A stretch of 39,114 bases of DNA from Paraburkholderia mimosarum LMG 23256 = NBRC 106338 (GCF_000739815.1 NZ_BBJJ01000049.1:1-39114); one strand, 5' to 3'. Shown: positions 23,090 through 32,883, counted from the first letter of the stretch. Made by a program: numbers and translations. The notes: generated from the letters alone by a model not told the origin.

Positions 23090-24001
23090 TCACTTGCGGG
23101 GCGGCGTGCCAGCCGCCCTGCTCTCCTTGCCCGCCCTGAGGTACGTCGCAAATCCCTGAGCCAGCGCATTCGCCTCGCCGGCGCGCACGAGCCGGAGCAC
23201 CTGCGATTCGTAAGGATTGCTGGACAATGGCCGAAACACCACGCGCCCGCTGCCCGTGGCCCCCAGCGCAGCCGGCACCAGCGCGATGCCCATGCCGAAC
23301 TCCACCATCGTCACGACGGTTTGCCAGAGCCTTGCTTCGTGGCGGATCTGCGGGCTGAACCCCGCCTCCACGCAGGTCGCGATGATCTGGTCGTGATAGT
23401 GCGGCGACACCGAACGCGGAAACAGGATGAACGGGTCGAGCGCGAGCGTCGCGAGCTCGATGCGGCGCTGGCGTGCGAGCCGATGCGCAACCGGCAGACA
23501 GCAGAGGAACGGCTCCGAAAACAGCACCTCTGATTGCGTCTCGGCCGGAAAGCGCCCCCAGTGCGCAAAGCCGAGATCGATCTGCAAACGCTGCAGCGCC
23601 TGCACCTGCTCCGCCGTGTTCATCTCCCGCAGCACGACTTCCACCGCTGGATGATCGGCCTCGAAACGCCGCACCGCCTCGGGCAGCCCGCGATAGAGCA
23701 TCGAATTGACGAAACCGATGCGCAGCCGCCCCGCCAGCCCGTGCGCGGAACGCGCCGCGATGCGCCGCACTTCGTCGGCCTGCTCCAGCAGCCGCCGCGC
23801 CTCTTCGAGCAACACGTTGCCCGCGTTGGTCAGCGCCACCGCCTTGTTGGTGCGCTCGAGCAGTTGCACGCCTAGCTGTTCCTCGAACTTGCGAATATCG
23901 AAGCTGAGCGCCGGCTGCGAGATGAACAGCCGACGCGCCGCGCGGCCGAAGTGCAGTTCCTCGGCCACGGCCACGAAATAGCGCAGTTGTTTGAGTTCCA
24001 T
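23090..24001 (-). CDS. LysR-family regulator
   Basis: 303 residues. The N-terminal winged helix-turn-helix starts MELKQLRYFVAVAEELHFGR and continues AARRLFISQPALSFDIRKFEEQLG. The LysR effector-binding domain is about 90-290. It is divergent from the AidB-like acyl-CoA dehydrogenase and CoA-transferase pair with a 128-nt gap, the standard arrangement for a LysR activator of the neighbouring operon. No convincing T-N11-A box could be fixed in the gap. The stop is 10 nt from the stop of the convergent reductase gene. Confidence 0.93.
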   Translation of the reverse strand: MELKQLRYFVAVAEELHFGRAARRLFISQPALSFDIRKFEEQLGVQLLERTNKAVALTNAGNVLLEEARRLLEQADEVRRIAARSAHGLAGRLRIGFVNSMLYRGLPEAVRRFEADHPAVEVVLREMNTAEQVQALQRLQIDLGFAHWGRFPAETQSEVLFSEPFLCCLPVAHRLARQRRIELATLALDPFILFPRSVSPHYHDQIIATCVEAGFSPQIRHEARLWQTVVTMVEFGMGIALVPAALGATGSGRVVFRPLSSNPYESQVLRLVRAGEANALAQGFATYLRAGKESRAAGTPPRK

Positions 24002-24129
24002 GGCGATTCCCCGGGCGTTTTGATCAATAGATGGCCCTTATCGTACATGACATCCTTTGTATTGGACCGTTATCGATGCCGTGCCTAAGCTACGCCGAAT
24101 CGCAGAGCACAAAACGGAGACAGCACACG

Positions 24130-25917
24130 ATGAACGATCGCCCCGCCTTCGCCACGCCAGCTAGAAACGCCACGTACGCGAGCCCCGCCAGCGGCGCGGC
24201 GAACATTCCCGATAGCCGCGGCATCAACTTCTACACGAGCGACCCCGGCTTCGCGCCTCTTTTGCGCAGCTATCTCGGCGACGCCGCATTCCGCGCGATC
24301 GAGACGCAACTCGTCTCGCTAGGCCAGCGCGCATCCGACGAACTCGACACGCTTGCGCTAGCGGCCGACAAGCACCCGCCCACGCTCGAACAGCGCACGC
24401 GCAGCGGCGAAGCGATCCAGCGCATCGACAAGCATCCCGACTACGTGGCGCTCGAACGCGTCGCCTATGCGGAACTCGGCCTCGCGGCCATGAGCCATCG
24501 CGCGAACGCGCCCGCGCCGCTCGTCAAATACGCGCTCACCTACCTGTTCGTGCAGGCCGAGTTCGGCCTGTGCTGCCCGGTCAGCATGACCGACTCGCTC
24601 ACGCGCACGCTGCGCCGCTTCGGCTCGCCCGAACTCATCGCGCGCTATCTGCCGATGCTCGCCTCGCAGGACTTCGACACGCTGTACCAGGGCGCGATGT
24701 TCATGACGGAGCAGGCCGCGGGCTCGGACGTGGCGCGCATTGCCACACGCGCCACGCGCGAGCGCGGCGCGAATGGCGAGGACGTATGGCGCCTTTACGG
24801 CGACAAGTGGTTCTGCTCGAATGCCGACGCAGATCTCGCGATGGTGCTCGCGCGCCCCGACGACGCGCCGCCCGGCATCAAGGGCCTCGCCCTCTTCCTG
24901 CTGCCGAAGAAACTGCCCGACGGCACGCGCAACAGCTATCGCATCGTGCGTCTCAAGGACAAGCTCGGCAGCCGCTCGATGGCAAGCGGCGAGATCGTGC
25001 TGGAAGGCGCGCAGGCCTGGCTGATCGGCGAAGTGGGCCGAGGCTTTCATCAGATGGCGGACATGATCAATATGTCGCGTCTCTCGAACGGCGTGCGCGC
25101 GGCGGGCCTCATGCGCCGTGCCGTGACCGAAGCGCTGCACGTGGCGCGCAACCGCGAGGCGTTCGGCCGCAAGCTCATCGACATGCCGTTGATGCAGCGC
25201 CAACTGCTCAAGATGATGCTGCCCGCCGAGCAGGCGCGCTCGATGTTCATGCGCATCGCCACACTGCTCGCACGAGCCGACCACGGTGACGAACGCGCGG
25301 CGAAATGCGTGCGCATCCTCACGCCGCTCATCAAGTTCCGCGCCTGCCGCGACGCGCGCCGCGTGACCGGCGACGCGATGGAAGTGCGCGGCGGCGTGGG
25401 CTATATCGAGGAATGGAGCGACCCGCGCCTCGTACGCGACGCGCACCTGGGCTCGATCTGGGAAGGCACGAGCAATATCGTCGCGCTCGACGTGGCGCGC
25501 GCGGCGAAGCGCGAGGGCGCGCTCGAAGCGCTGACGCAGTACGTGCATGAAGCTCTGACCGAAAGCGGCCTGCACGCGACGAGCGCAGCACTCCTGCGCC
25601 GCATGTTCGACCGCTCGGGCGCGGCGCTCATGAGCGTGGCCGAATGCGGCCGCGACGAGTCGGTGCGCCAGGCCGCGAGCGCGCTCTATCACGCCACCAC
25701 GGCAGCCTTCATGGCCTGCGAAGCGGCGCAGGTTTCGCGCAGCGCGGCCGATTATCGACGCCTCGCGCTCGCGCATCTGCTCGTGCGCCACAAGCTGCTG
25801 CCGCGCGACCCGCTCGCGCTCGACGAGCGCGACGAAAACGCCACAACGCTGCGCGCCCTCGTGGAAGAGCACGTGCTTCCCCTGGATCAGGCCATGCAAC
25901 TGATGCCCGCGCAGTGA
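24130..25917 (+). CDS. AidB-like acyl-CoA dehydrogenase
   Basis: 595 residues, longer than ordinary acyl-CoA dehydrogenases (about 380-400) and matching AidB-type proteins. FAD and fold landmarks: AMFMTEQAAGSDVARIATRA, GDKWFCSNADAD, LKDKLGSRSMASGEI, and EVRGGVGYIEEWSDPRLVRDAHLGSIWEGTSNI, which occupies the usual active-site base region. A helical C-terminal extension (about 450-595) follows. E. coli AidB binds DNA and is alkylation-induced with weak dehydrogenase activity. Here the gene is followed after 11 nt by a CoA-transferase and faces a LysR regulator, which favours a metabolic acyl-CoA role. The ATG at 24130 follows GGAGA. Confidence 0.9.
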   Translation: MNDRPAFATPARNATYASPASGAANIPDSRGINFYTSDPGFAPLLRSYLGDAAFRAIETQLVSLGQRASDELDTLALAADKHPPTLEQRTRSGEAIQRIDKHPDYVALERVAYAELGLAAMSHRANAPAPLVKYALTYLFVQAEFGLCCPVSMTDSLTRTLRRFGSPELIARYLPMLASQDFDTLYQGAMFMTEQAAGSDVARIATRATRERGANGEDVWRLYGDKWFCSNADADLAMVLARPDDAPPGIKGLALFLLPKKLPDGTRNSYRIVRLKDKLGSRSMASGEIVLEGAQAWLIGEVGRGFHQMADMINMSRLSNGVRAAGLMRRAVTEALHVARNREAFGRKLIDMPLMQRQLLKMMLPAEQARSMFMRIATLLARADHGDERAAKCVRILTPLIKFRACRDARRVTGDAMEVRGGVGYIEEWSDPRLVRDAHLGSIWEGTSNIVALDVARAAKREGALEALTQYVHEALTESGLHATSAALLRRMFDRSGAALMSVAECGRDESVRQAASALYHATTAAFMACEAAQVSRSAADYRRLALAHLLVRHKLLPRDPLALDERDENATTLRALVEEHVLPLDQAMQLMPAQ

Positions 25918-25928
25918 GGTTGCACGCC

Positions 25929-27161
25929 ATGAACATTCCAGAGGAATCCAGATCAACCATTGTCAACGGCGCGTTGCACGGCCTGCGCGTCATCGACCTG
26001 AGCCGCGTGCTGGGCGGCCCGTACTGCACCCAGGCGCTCGCCGACCACGGCGCCGACGTCATCAAGCTCGAACCGCCCGGCGGCGACGAAACGCGCGGTT
26101 GGGGGCCGCCCTTCGTGGGCGATACCGCCTCGTACTACGTGGGCGTGAACCGGAACAAGCAGGGCATCGCCGTCGATCTCGCGCACGAGGAAGGCCGCGA
26201 GATCCTCTGGCAATTGCTCGAAGGCGCGGACGTGCTCGTCGAAAACTTCAAGCCGGGAACGCTCGCGCGCTGGGGCATGGACTACCAGCGCGACTTGCGC
26301 CCGCGCTTTCCACGCCTGATTCACTGCGCGATCTCCGGCTTCGGCGCGGACGGCCCGCTAGGCGGGCTGCCCGGCTACGACGCCGTCATCCAGGCCATGG
26401 CCGGGCTCATGAGCGTGAACGGCGAGCGCGATGGCCCCGCGCTTCGCATCGGCTTGCCCATCGTCGACATGGTCACGGGCCTGAACGCACTCGCCGGCAT
26501 TCTGCTCGCGCTGGCCGAACGCGAAAAGAGCGGGCTCGGGCAGTCGGTGGACATCGCGCTCTACGATTGCGGCGTGTCGCTCCTGCACCCGCATCTGCCG
26601 AACTATTTCGGCAACGGCCGCACGCCCCAGCGCAGCGGCAACGCGCACCCGAACATCGCGCCCTACGACAGCTACGCGACCGGCAGCGCCCCCATCTTCC
26701 TCGCGGTGGGCAACGACCGCCAGTTCGCCAGGCTCTGTGCGCACCTGGGCATACCCGATCTCGCCGACGACCCCCGCTTCGCCGACAATCGCAGCCGCTG
26801 CGCGCATCGCCCGGAGCTCAAGGCCGCGCTCGAAGCACGGCTCGTCGCGCACGAGTGCGAGCCGCTCGCGCGCGACCTGATCAACGCCGGTGTGCCGTGC
26901 GGGCCGGTGCAGACCGTCGACGCCGTGGCCGCGCATCCGCACACGCGGCACCGCCGCATGATCGTCGAGATGGAAGGCTATCGCGGCACGGGCGCGCCGG
27001 TGAAGCTCTCGCGCACACCGCCGACTTATCGCAAGTGTCCGCCTGCGCTCGGCGCCGACACGCGCGCCGTGATGGACGCACTCGGCATCGACGCCGCCAC
27101 CCAGCAACGCCTTCTCGAATCCGGCATCGTGAAGGAATCCGAAATAGTGGCGACTCCATAG
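25929..27161 (+). CDS. Class III (CaiB/BaiF) CoA-transferase
   Basis: 410 residues, family III CoA-transferase. These enzymes move CoA between carboxylic acids through an enzyme-aspartyl anhydride. The start LHGLRVIDLSRVLGGPYCTQ and ADHGADVIKLEPPGGDETRGWGPP are typical. Asp180 in RIGLPIVDMVTG is the probable catalytic aspartate, and LVENFKPG and AISGFG are family blocks. It starts 11 nt after the dehydrogenase stop, using GAGG at the junction, so the two are one transcript and probably coupled. Likely logic: the transferase activates an acid as its CoA thioester and the dehydrogenase oxidises it. The acid is not identifiable. Confidence 0.93.
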   Translation: MNIPEESRSTIVNGALHGLRVIDLSRVLGGPYCTQALADHGADVIKLEPPGGDETRGWGPPFVGDTASYYVGVNRNKQGIAVDLAHEEGREILWQLLEGADVLVENFKPGTLARWGMDYQRDLRPRFPRLIHCAISGFGADGPLGGLPGYDAVIQAMAGLMSVNGERDGPALRIGLPIVDMVTGLNALAGILLALAEREKSGLGQSVDIALYDCGVSLLHPHLPNYFGNGRTPQRSGNAHPNIAPYDSYATGSAPIFLAVGNDRQFARLCAHLGIPDLADDPRFADNRSRCAHRPELKAALEARLVAHECEPLARDLINAGVPCGPVQTVDAVAAHPHTRHRRMIVEMEGYRGTGAPVKLSRTPPTYRKCPPALGADTRAVMDALGIDAATQQRLLESGIVKESEIVATP

Positions 27162-27207
27162 CGTTTCGCACGACGCCAATCGCGCGAAGGCGGCCAGCCG
27201 CCCGCGT

Positions 27208-29247
27208 CTACGCAGTAGCCGCGATCGCCGCTATCAGGCCGTTCAGCGCGACACGCCAAGCTTCGCTGTGGGGGCCGTGGGTAAGCAGCGCACCGACCAC
27301 TTGACGATGCAACGCGTCGCGTTGCGGTCCCGCAGGCAGGATGGTGCCGAAGCCGGTAAGCGATTGCGCGAGCGGCACGCTGCCGGTATCGCGAGTCAGC
27401 GCTTGCAGCAACGCTTGCCCCGCTTCGGGCACGGCGGCAATCATGAGCATGCGCTCTTCCCAGACCACGAAGCGGGCGAGCCGCGCGAGCAGACTTTCGT
27501 TTCCCGCACCGTCTTCGGCAACCGCCGTCGCGACGAAGGCCGGCGTGCGGTCCAGCCATTCGACGAGGCGCGCGGCTTCCATCGGCTTTGCGATGCCGTA
27601 ACCCTGCGCGCCGTCCACCCCGAGAATCGTGAGCGCATTGAGGAGGTCGAGCGTGTCAATGCCTTCGGCAAGCACGAGCCGGCCCAGCGAATGGCCAAGA
27701 CGCGTCAACTGATAGATCACGCGCAGCGTATTCAATTGATCGTCGCCACTCACCTTCACCATCTCGCGGTCGAGCTTGATCCAGTCGAACGGCACTTCGC
27801 GCAGGCGCGTGAGGCCGCTGTGTCCCGCGCCGAGATCGTCCTGCGCGAGCAGCACGCCCAGCTCGCGGAACTTCGCGAGAATGGCGCTCTGACCCTGGCT
27901 CAGCGAAAGCGCTTCGTTCTCCAGAACTTCCAGCGTGAGCCGCACGGCGGGGCAACGGTGCCTCGCCAGCGCGGCCCGGGTGGACTCGTAATAGCGGATA
28001 TCGTTCAGCGCCGCCGGCGGCAGGTTGATCGACACTTCCAGATCGCGGCCTTCGGCATGCCAGCGCGCACGGTCGGCGAGCGCCTCGTCGAGGCCGCGCG
28101 CGAAGAGGGCCAGCAGGTCGTCGGAGGAGAGCGCCGGGAGAAATTCGTCCGGCAGCAGCAGCCGCTCACCGTCGCGCAGGCGTGCCAGCGCCTCCACCTT
28201 GCTGGCCGTCCCCGTTGCCAGGCTGAGCAGCGGCTGATAGTGCATTTCCAGCGCGCCGGTGCGCACGAGCGCCGCCCAATGCTGGCGCACGTTTATCGGC
28301 ACGGCGGCGCTCATGCCGTCGTGGGTCCGGATACGCATCGTGGCGCAGCCGAGCAGCGTTTGCAGCAGATCGACGAACGCCACCTGATCGGGCCCGACGA
28401 AGCCGCCCGGAAACGCGCTATACAAACTGAGCACGGCGAGTGGCGCCTGTCCCGGCGCAGCGAGCGGAATCGCCACTGAAGAGCGCACGCCTTCGCGCGC
28501 CGCGAGATCGCGCCACGCCACGACGAGCGGGTCGGTCTGGTAGTTGACCACGCGCTCGGCCTTGCCGCTGCGCCACGCGCGGCCAATGGCGCCTTGCCCC
28601 TGGGGGTGATCGGCGCGCACGCTGACTTCGTGATCGTGCGCGGCGAGCACGTCGAGCATGCCGCTTTCGGTCTTGCCGCCCGCACCGGCCTCGAAATGAA
28701 AAATGCCCGCTTCGTCGGGCCGGCCGATCGTGCAGGCGGCCACTTCCTCGTGAGCCGCCAGCGTGGCGATCACCTGGTCGATGAAATTCGTATAGCTGCC
28801 CGCTTCCCAAACGAGACGCGTGATGCGCAACAGCGCCTCCTGCTGCGAATCCTGCACGTCCTGGTAGGCCTTGAGTTGCCACGCGAGGTCGGACGTGAGG
28901 CGCCGCGCGTAGAGCGAGAGCTGCTGCGCACTCACGGAGCGGCCCACTTCCGCGTAAAGCACTTCGTGGAGAATGCCGCGGCTGCGTACGAGCTCTTCCT
29001 TGTCGAGCCCGACGATGGCGTGGATACGGCCGATACGCTGCGCCATTTCCTCGTGCTCGCGCGCGGTCAGGCCGAAATCGGCGAGCGCAAGGAGATTCTG
29101 AATTTGCCGAGACTTCAGATGCGCGAGTTCCGCGTCCGAGAGCATTTCGAGAATGCGGCGGGACTTGGGCAGGCGGCCCAACTCTTCATAGAAGCGGTTC
29201 ACCACGTGGGCCGCGCGCTCTTGCAGCGCGCCGATCAGCGTTTTCAT
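27208..29247 (-). CDS. Globin-coupled sensor with GAF and EAL domains (c-di-GMP phosphodiesterase)
   Basis: 679 residues. The N-terminal protoglobin sensor is about 1-130, with His76 in RIGRIHAIVG as the probable proximal haem ligand. A GAF domain is about 140-300 and an EAL domain about 325-565. EAL catalytic residues are present: Glu352 (VEAL), Asn408, Glu440, Asp470-Asp471 (QDDLGAG), Lys491, Glu528 (LAEG) and Gln548. c-di-GMP hydrolysis is therefore likely, controlled by O2 or another gas. There is no GGDEF domain. The last 110 or so residues (ARFVVWEERMLMIAAVPEAG onward) form a region I cannot assign. It appears monocistronic and convergent with the CoA-transferase gene. Confidence 0.88.
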   Translation of the reverse strand: MKTLIGALQERAAHVVNRFYEELGRLPKSRRILEMLSDAELAHLKSRQIQNLLALADFGLTAREHEEMAQRIGRIHAIVGLDKEELVRSRGILHEVLYAEVGRSVSAQQLSLYARRLTSDLAWQLKAYQDVQDSQQEALLRITRLVWEAGSYTNFIDQVIATLAAHEEVAACTIGRPDEAGIFHFEAGAGGKTESGMLDVLAAHDHEVSVRADHPQGQGAIGRAWRSGKAERVVNYQTDPLVVAWRDLAAREGVRSSVAIPLAAPGQAPLAVLSLYSAFPGGFVGPDQVAFVDLLQTLLGCATMRIRTHDGMSAAVPINVRQHWAALVRTGALEMHYQPLLSLATGTASKVEALARLRDGERLLLPDEFLPALSSDDLLALFARGLDEALADRARWHAEGRDLEVSINLPPAALNDIRYYESTRAALARHRCPAVRLTLEVLENEALSLSQGQSAILAKFRELGVLLAQDDLGAGHSGLTRLREVPFDWIKLDREMVKVSGDDQLNTLRVIYQLTRLGHSLGRLVLAEGIDTLDLLNALTILGVDGAQGYGIAKPMEAARLVEWLDRTPAFVATAVAEDGAGNESLLARLARFVVWEERMLMIAAVPEAGQALLQALTRDTGSVPLAQSLTGFGTILPAGPQRDALHRQVVGALLTHGPHSEAWRVALNGLIAAIAATA

Positions 29248-29351
29248 TGTTGAGCCTTTGAGATCCCCGCGCCGGTGTCACGGCCCAATGTCGGTATCGA
29301 ATCGATGGAATACCGCGCATGCAACGGGCACAACGCGGGCACAACGCAGCG

Positions 29352-30332
29352 TCACACGGCCGTCACGTAGCGCGGCGGCAGGACTTCCACGCGTGGCGCC
29401 GCAGCGGCCGCCGCCGCGTCGCGCACGATTCGCATCTGGTTGGCGGGCGTCATGCCGAACAGGCGCTTGAACTCGCGGCTGAACTGCGACGCGCTTTCAT
29501 ACCCCACGCGCGTGGCCGCCGCGCTCACGGTCAGGCCGTCGTGCGTGATCAGCAGGCGCGCGTGATGCAGGCGCGTGGTCTTCACATACTGCATCGGCGA
29601 GGTCGACGTGACGGCCTTGAAGTGCGCGTGAAAGACGGCGAGGCTCATGCCCGCCTCGGACGCGAGCGTCTCGACGTCGAGGTCGTCGCGGTAGTCGGCG
29701 TGAATGCGCCGCAGCGCCTTCGCGATGCGCCCGAAGTGATGCTGATGCGTGAGCGCCGCGCGAATCGCATCGCCCTGCTCGCCCATGAGCACGCGATAGC
29801 AGATTTCGCGCACGATCGAAGGCCCGAGAATGCGCGCCTCGTGAGGCTGCGCTAGCGCCTCGAGCAGGCGCAGAACGGCGTTCGAGAGCGTCGCGTCGAG
29901 CGGCGTGGCGTAGATGCCCGAGGGCTCGGACACGGGGCGGCGCGGATCGTCGAGCGCCATGAGCAGCTCGGCGACGGTCGTAAGATCGACGCGGATCGAG
30001 ATCGCGAGAATCGGCTTCTCGGGGCTCGCCTCGGTCTCGCATTCGAACGGCATCGGCACGGAAAGGACGAGATACTGCTGCGCGTCGTAGATGAAGATCT
30101 GATCGCCGAGAAAGCCGCGCTTGCGCCCCTGGCAAACGATGAAGATGCTCGGTTCGTACATCACCGGCTGGCGCGGGTGGCTCTTGCTGCCGCGATAGAG
30201 CCGAACGCCTTCGACTCCCGTGGCGTGCACGCCGTCGCGCTGCGTGAGTTGCATGAGCAGGTCGACCGTGCGCGCCTGCGTGGCGGCCGCCGGCGCGATG
30301 GCCGCCGCGGCGAGGGTTTTGACGTAGCCCAT
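29352..30332 (-). CDS. AraC-family regulator (AraC_N type)
   Basis: 326 residues. The N-terminal domain of the AraC_N group is about 30-190 (YEPSIFIVCQGRKRGFLGDQIFIYDAQQYLVLSVPMPFECE). The double helix-turn-helix is about 215-310, including LASEAGMSLAVFHAHFKAVTSTSP and VGYESASQFSREFKRLFG. The N-terminal Ala/Thr-rich stretch and Ala-rich tail look disordered. It is divergent from the alcohol dehydrogenase with a 250-nt gap. AraC_N regulators are often paired with dehydrogenases or reductases, so it probably controls that gene. The inducer is unknown. Confidence 0.92.
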   Translation of the reverse strand: MGYVKTLAAAAIAPAAATQARTVDLLMQLTQRDGVHATGVEGVRLYRGSKSHPRQPVMYEPSIFIVCQGRKRGFLGDQIFIYDAQQYLVLSVPMPFECETEASPEKPILAISIRVDLTTVAELLMALDDPRRPVSEPSGIYATPLDATLSNAVLRLLEALAQPHEARILGPSIVREICYRVLMGEQGDAIRAALTHQHHFGRIAKALRRIHADYRDDLDVETLASEAGMSLAVFHAHFKAVTSTSPMQYVKTTRLHHARLLITHDGLTVSAAATRVGYESASQFSREFKRLFGMTPANQMRIVRDAAAAAAAPRVEVLPPRYVTAV

Positions 30333-30582
30333 ATCGGTTGTGCCCCAAAAGAGTCGGTCAGGCAGAGAAACAGGCTTGCCAATCTATCACCGAACCCGCA
30401 GTTTTGCTTCGCGCCAGGAGAATCAGGCAAGTCTTCGATAGCTTCAGGTATTCCCTGGGTGGGCCTCGATCCTTACGATGGGAACCCTGCCGCAACCCCC
30501 ATGCAAAGCGCTGCACCGACCACCACGGCATGGGACTGGAGTAAGGGCTAAAGCCCGACTTCGCATCGACACAGGAGCCAAC

Positions 30583-31635
30583 ATGTACCCGACCTACGGA
30601 TATGCCGCCCGCGACGCCGCCTCGCCGCTCGCCCCGTTCGAATTCCAGCGCCGCGACCTGCGCGAACTCGACGTTCGCATCGACGTGCTGTTCTGCGGCG
30701 TATGCCATTCCGACCTGCACCAGGCGCGCGACGAATGGCACAACACGATGTACCCGGTCGTGCCGGGCCACGAGATCGTCGGCCGCGTGGCCGAGGTCGG
30801 CAAGGGCGTCACGCAGTACAAGGTGGGCCAGCTGGTCGGCGTGGGCTGTCTCGTCGACTCGTGCCGCACCTGCCCGAGCTGCGCCGAAGGCCTCGAACAG
30901 TATTGCGAGAACGGCTGGGTCGGCACCTACAACGGCAACGACCGCGTGAGCGGCGACGTGACCTACGGCGGCTATTCCACGCAGCTCGTGGTGGACGAAG
31001 CGTTCGTGCTGCGTGTGCCCGAGAACCTCGACGCCGCCGCGGCCGCGCCGCTCCTGTGCGCGGGCATCACCACGTATTCGCCGCTGCGCACGTGGGGCGC
31101 GGGCCCCGGCAAGAAGGTCGGCATCGTGGGCCTCGGCGGGCTCGGCCACATGGGCGTGAAGATCGCGCATGCCATGGGCGCGCACGTCGTGCTGTTCACC
31201 ACGTCGCCTTCGAAGATCGAGGACGGCAAGCGGCTCGGCGCCGACGAAGTCGTGATCTCGAAGGACCCGGAGCAAATGGCGAAGCACGCCAACAGCTTCG
31301 ACCTGATCGTCAACACGGTGGCCGCCCAGCACGACCTCAACCCGTTCCTCGCGCTGCTGCGCCGTGACGGCACGATGACACTGGTGGGCGCGCCCGAGCA
31401 CGATCACCCGTCGCCGCAAGTGTTCAACCTCATCATGAAGCGCCGGCGTCTCGCGGGCTCGCTGATCGGCGGCATTGCAGAAACCCAGGAAATGCTGGAC
31501 TTCTGCGGCAAGCATGGCATTACTTCGGATATCGAATTGATCAGGATGCAGGACATCAACAACGCGTACGAGCGCATGCTCAAGAGCGATGTGAAGTACC
31601 GCTTCGTGATCGACCTCGATTCGCTGCGCAAGTAA
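30583..31635 (+). CDS. Zinc-dependent NAD(P) alcohol dehydrogenase (YahK/cinnamyl-type MDR)
   Basis: 350 residues, medium-chain dehydrogenase/reductase. Catalytic zinc ligands are Cys41 (CGVCHSDLH), His63-Glu64 (PGHEIVG) and the Cys in LLCAGITTY. The structural zinc has Cys94, Cys97, Cys100 and Cys108 (SCRTCPSCAEGLEQYC). The Rossmann loop is GLGGLGHMG. The CGVCHSDLH pattern and NGWVGTYNG place it with YahK/AdhC/cinnamyl-alcohol-type enzymes that reduce aldehydes with NADPH. AGGAG lies 7 nt before the ATG at 30583. It is divergent from the AraC regulator that probably controls it. Confidence 0.93.
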   Translation: MYPTYGYAARDAASPLAPFEFQRRDLRELDVRIDVLFCGVCHSDLHQARDEWHNTMYPVVPGHEIVGRVAEVGKGVTQYKVGQLVGVGCLVDSCRTCPSCAEGLEQYCENGWVGTYNGNDRVSGDVTYGGYSTQLVVDEAFVLRVPENLDAAAAAPLLCAGITTYSPLRTWGAGPGKKVGIVGLGGLGHMGVKIAHAMGAHVVLFTTSPSKIEDGKRLGADEVVISKDPEQMAKHANSFDLIVNTVAAQHDLNPFLALLRRDGTMTLVGAPEHDHPSPQVFNLIMKRRRLAGSLIGGIAETQEMLDFCGKHGITSDIELIRMQDINNAYERMLKSDVKYRFVIDLDSLRK

Positions 31636-31910
31636 CAAGCGCTGCGCACCCTGACGTAACACCCTGCCCCGCCGGGCCGTCCATTCGGGATGGCCCGCCA
31701 GCCCTTCCGCTTCGAGGCCTCCCTTTTTTGGCCTCCCGTAGTCGAGCCGGCGCCCGCGCGCGCCGCCACCTGATCGTCCTCGCCGTTTGACCGCCGCGCG
31801 TCGCTTTCCGCGAGACGCCGGCACCGCGCAGCAGCGCTACGCGGCTCACCCTTTTTCAGCAGCAACGCGGATTTCGTTCAAGCCTCAAGCCCATTCTCAG
31901 GAGCTAGCCC

Positions 31911-32873
31911 GTGATCGACCGCATCCAGGCGATGCGCACGTTTATCCGCATCGTCGACACCAACAGTTTCACCAAAGCCGCGCAGTCACTCGATATGCCC
32001 CGCGCCAGCGCAACCACGCTGATGCAAAACCTCGAATCGCTGCTCGGCACGCAGTTGCTCGTGCGCACGACCCGGCGCCTTTCGCTGACGCCCGAAGGCG
32101 CCGCCTATTACGAGCGCGCCGCGCAAATCCTCGCCGACATCGACGATGCCGAAGCGAGCGTGCGCCAGTCGCCCGGCGCGATCGGCGGCCGCCTGCGCGT
32201 GGAGATGCCTGGCCTGATCGCGAACGCGATCGTGCTGCCCGCGCTCGACGACTTCCACGCGCGCTACCCGCAGATCGACCTCGTGATCGGCGTGAGCCTG
32301 CGCAACGTCGATCTCGTCGGCGAAGGCGTGGATTGCAGCATCCAGCTCGGCGAGCTGCCCGACTCCGGGCTCGCGGCGCGGCGCCTTGGCGTGCTGGAGC
32401 ACGTGACCTGCGCGAGCCCCGCCTGGCTCGCGCGGCACGACGCGCCGCAGACGCTCGACGACCTCGCGCGGACTCCGGTCGTCAACTTTCTCTCGCCGCT
32501 CACGGGCCGCCCGTTCGAGTTCGACTTCGAAGTGGACGGCAGCCCGACCAAGGTGAAGGTGGATGGCTTCGTCCATGTCTCCGACGAGTTCGCCTACCTC
32601 ACCTGCGGCCTGCAGGGCTACGGGCTGATCCAGCCGCCGCTGCTCGCCGCGCAGCCGTACCTGGACAGCGGCGCGCTGCGCGAGGTGCTGCCGCAATGGA
32701 AGCCGCTGCCCACACCGGTTTCGGTGGCGTACGTGAAGTCGCGCCAGGTGTCGCCCCGCGTGCGCGTGTTCGTGGACTGGCTCGCGGAGCTGTTCGAGGA
32801 CGCGGGCGCGATCAATCGCGATCTGTCACGTGTGCGGCAGTTGCTGGGCGGCCTGCAGCCGGCGCCGGCCTGA
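31911..32873 (+). CDS. LysR-family regulator
   Basis: 320 residues. It opens MIDRIQAMRTFIRIVDTNSF, then TKAAQSLDMPRASATTLMQNLESLLG, the helix-turn-helix of the large LysR subgroup that often regulates adjacent oxidoreductases. The effector domain is about 95-300. The GTG at 31911 has CAGGAG 8 nt upstream; the internal ATG at 31932 would cut the first helix. It is codirectional with and 275 nt after the alcohol dehydrogenase, and convergent with the C39-like gene. Its targets cannot be inferred with confidence. Confidence 0.92.
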   Translation: MIDRIQAMRTFIRIVDTNSFTKAAQSLDMPRASATTLMQNLESLLGTQLLVRTTRRLSLTPEGAAYYERAAQILADIDDAEASVRQSPGAIGGRLRVEMPGLIANAIVLPALDDFHARYPQIDLVIGVSLRNVDLVGEGVDCSIQLGELPDSGLAARRLGVLEHVTCASPAWLARHDAPQTLDDLARTPVVNFLSPLTGRPFEFDFEVDGSPTKVKVDGFVHVSDEFAYLTCGLQGYGLIQPPLLAAQPYLDSGALREVLPQWKPLPTPVSVAYVKSRQVSPRVRVFVDWLAELFEDAGAINRDLSRVRQLLGGLQPAPA

Positions 32874-32883
32874 ACGTGGCGCC

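Noticed and set aside
31714..31735. GAGGCC/GGCCTC around a run of six T after the alcohol dehydrogenase gene
   Set aside because: The T run lies in the loop rather than after the stem, and the same bases also form a direct repeat (GGCCTCCC twice), so a terminator is not supported.
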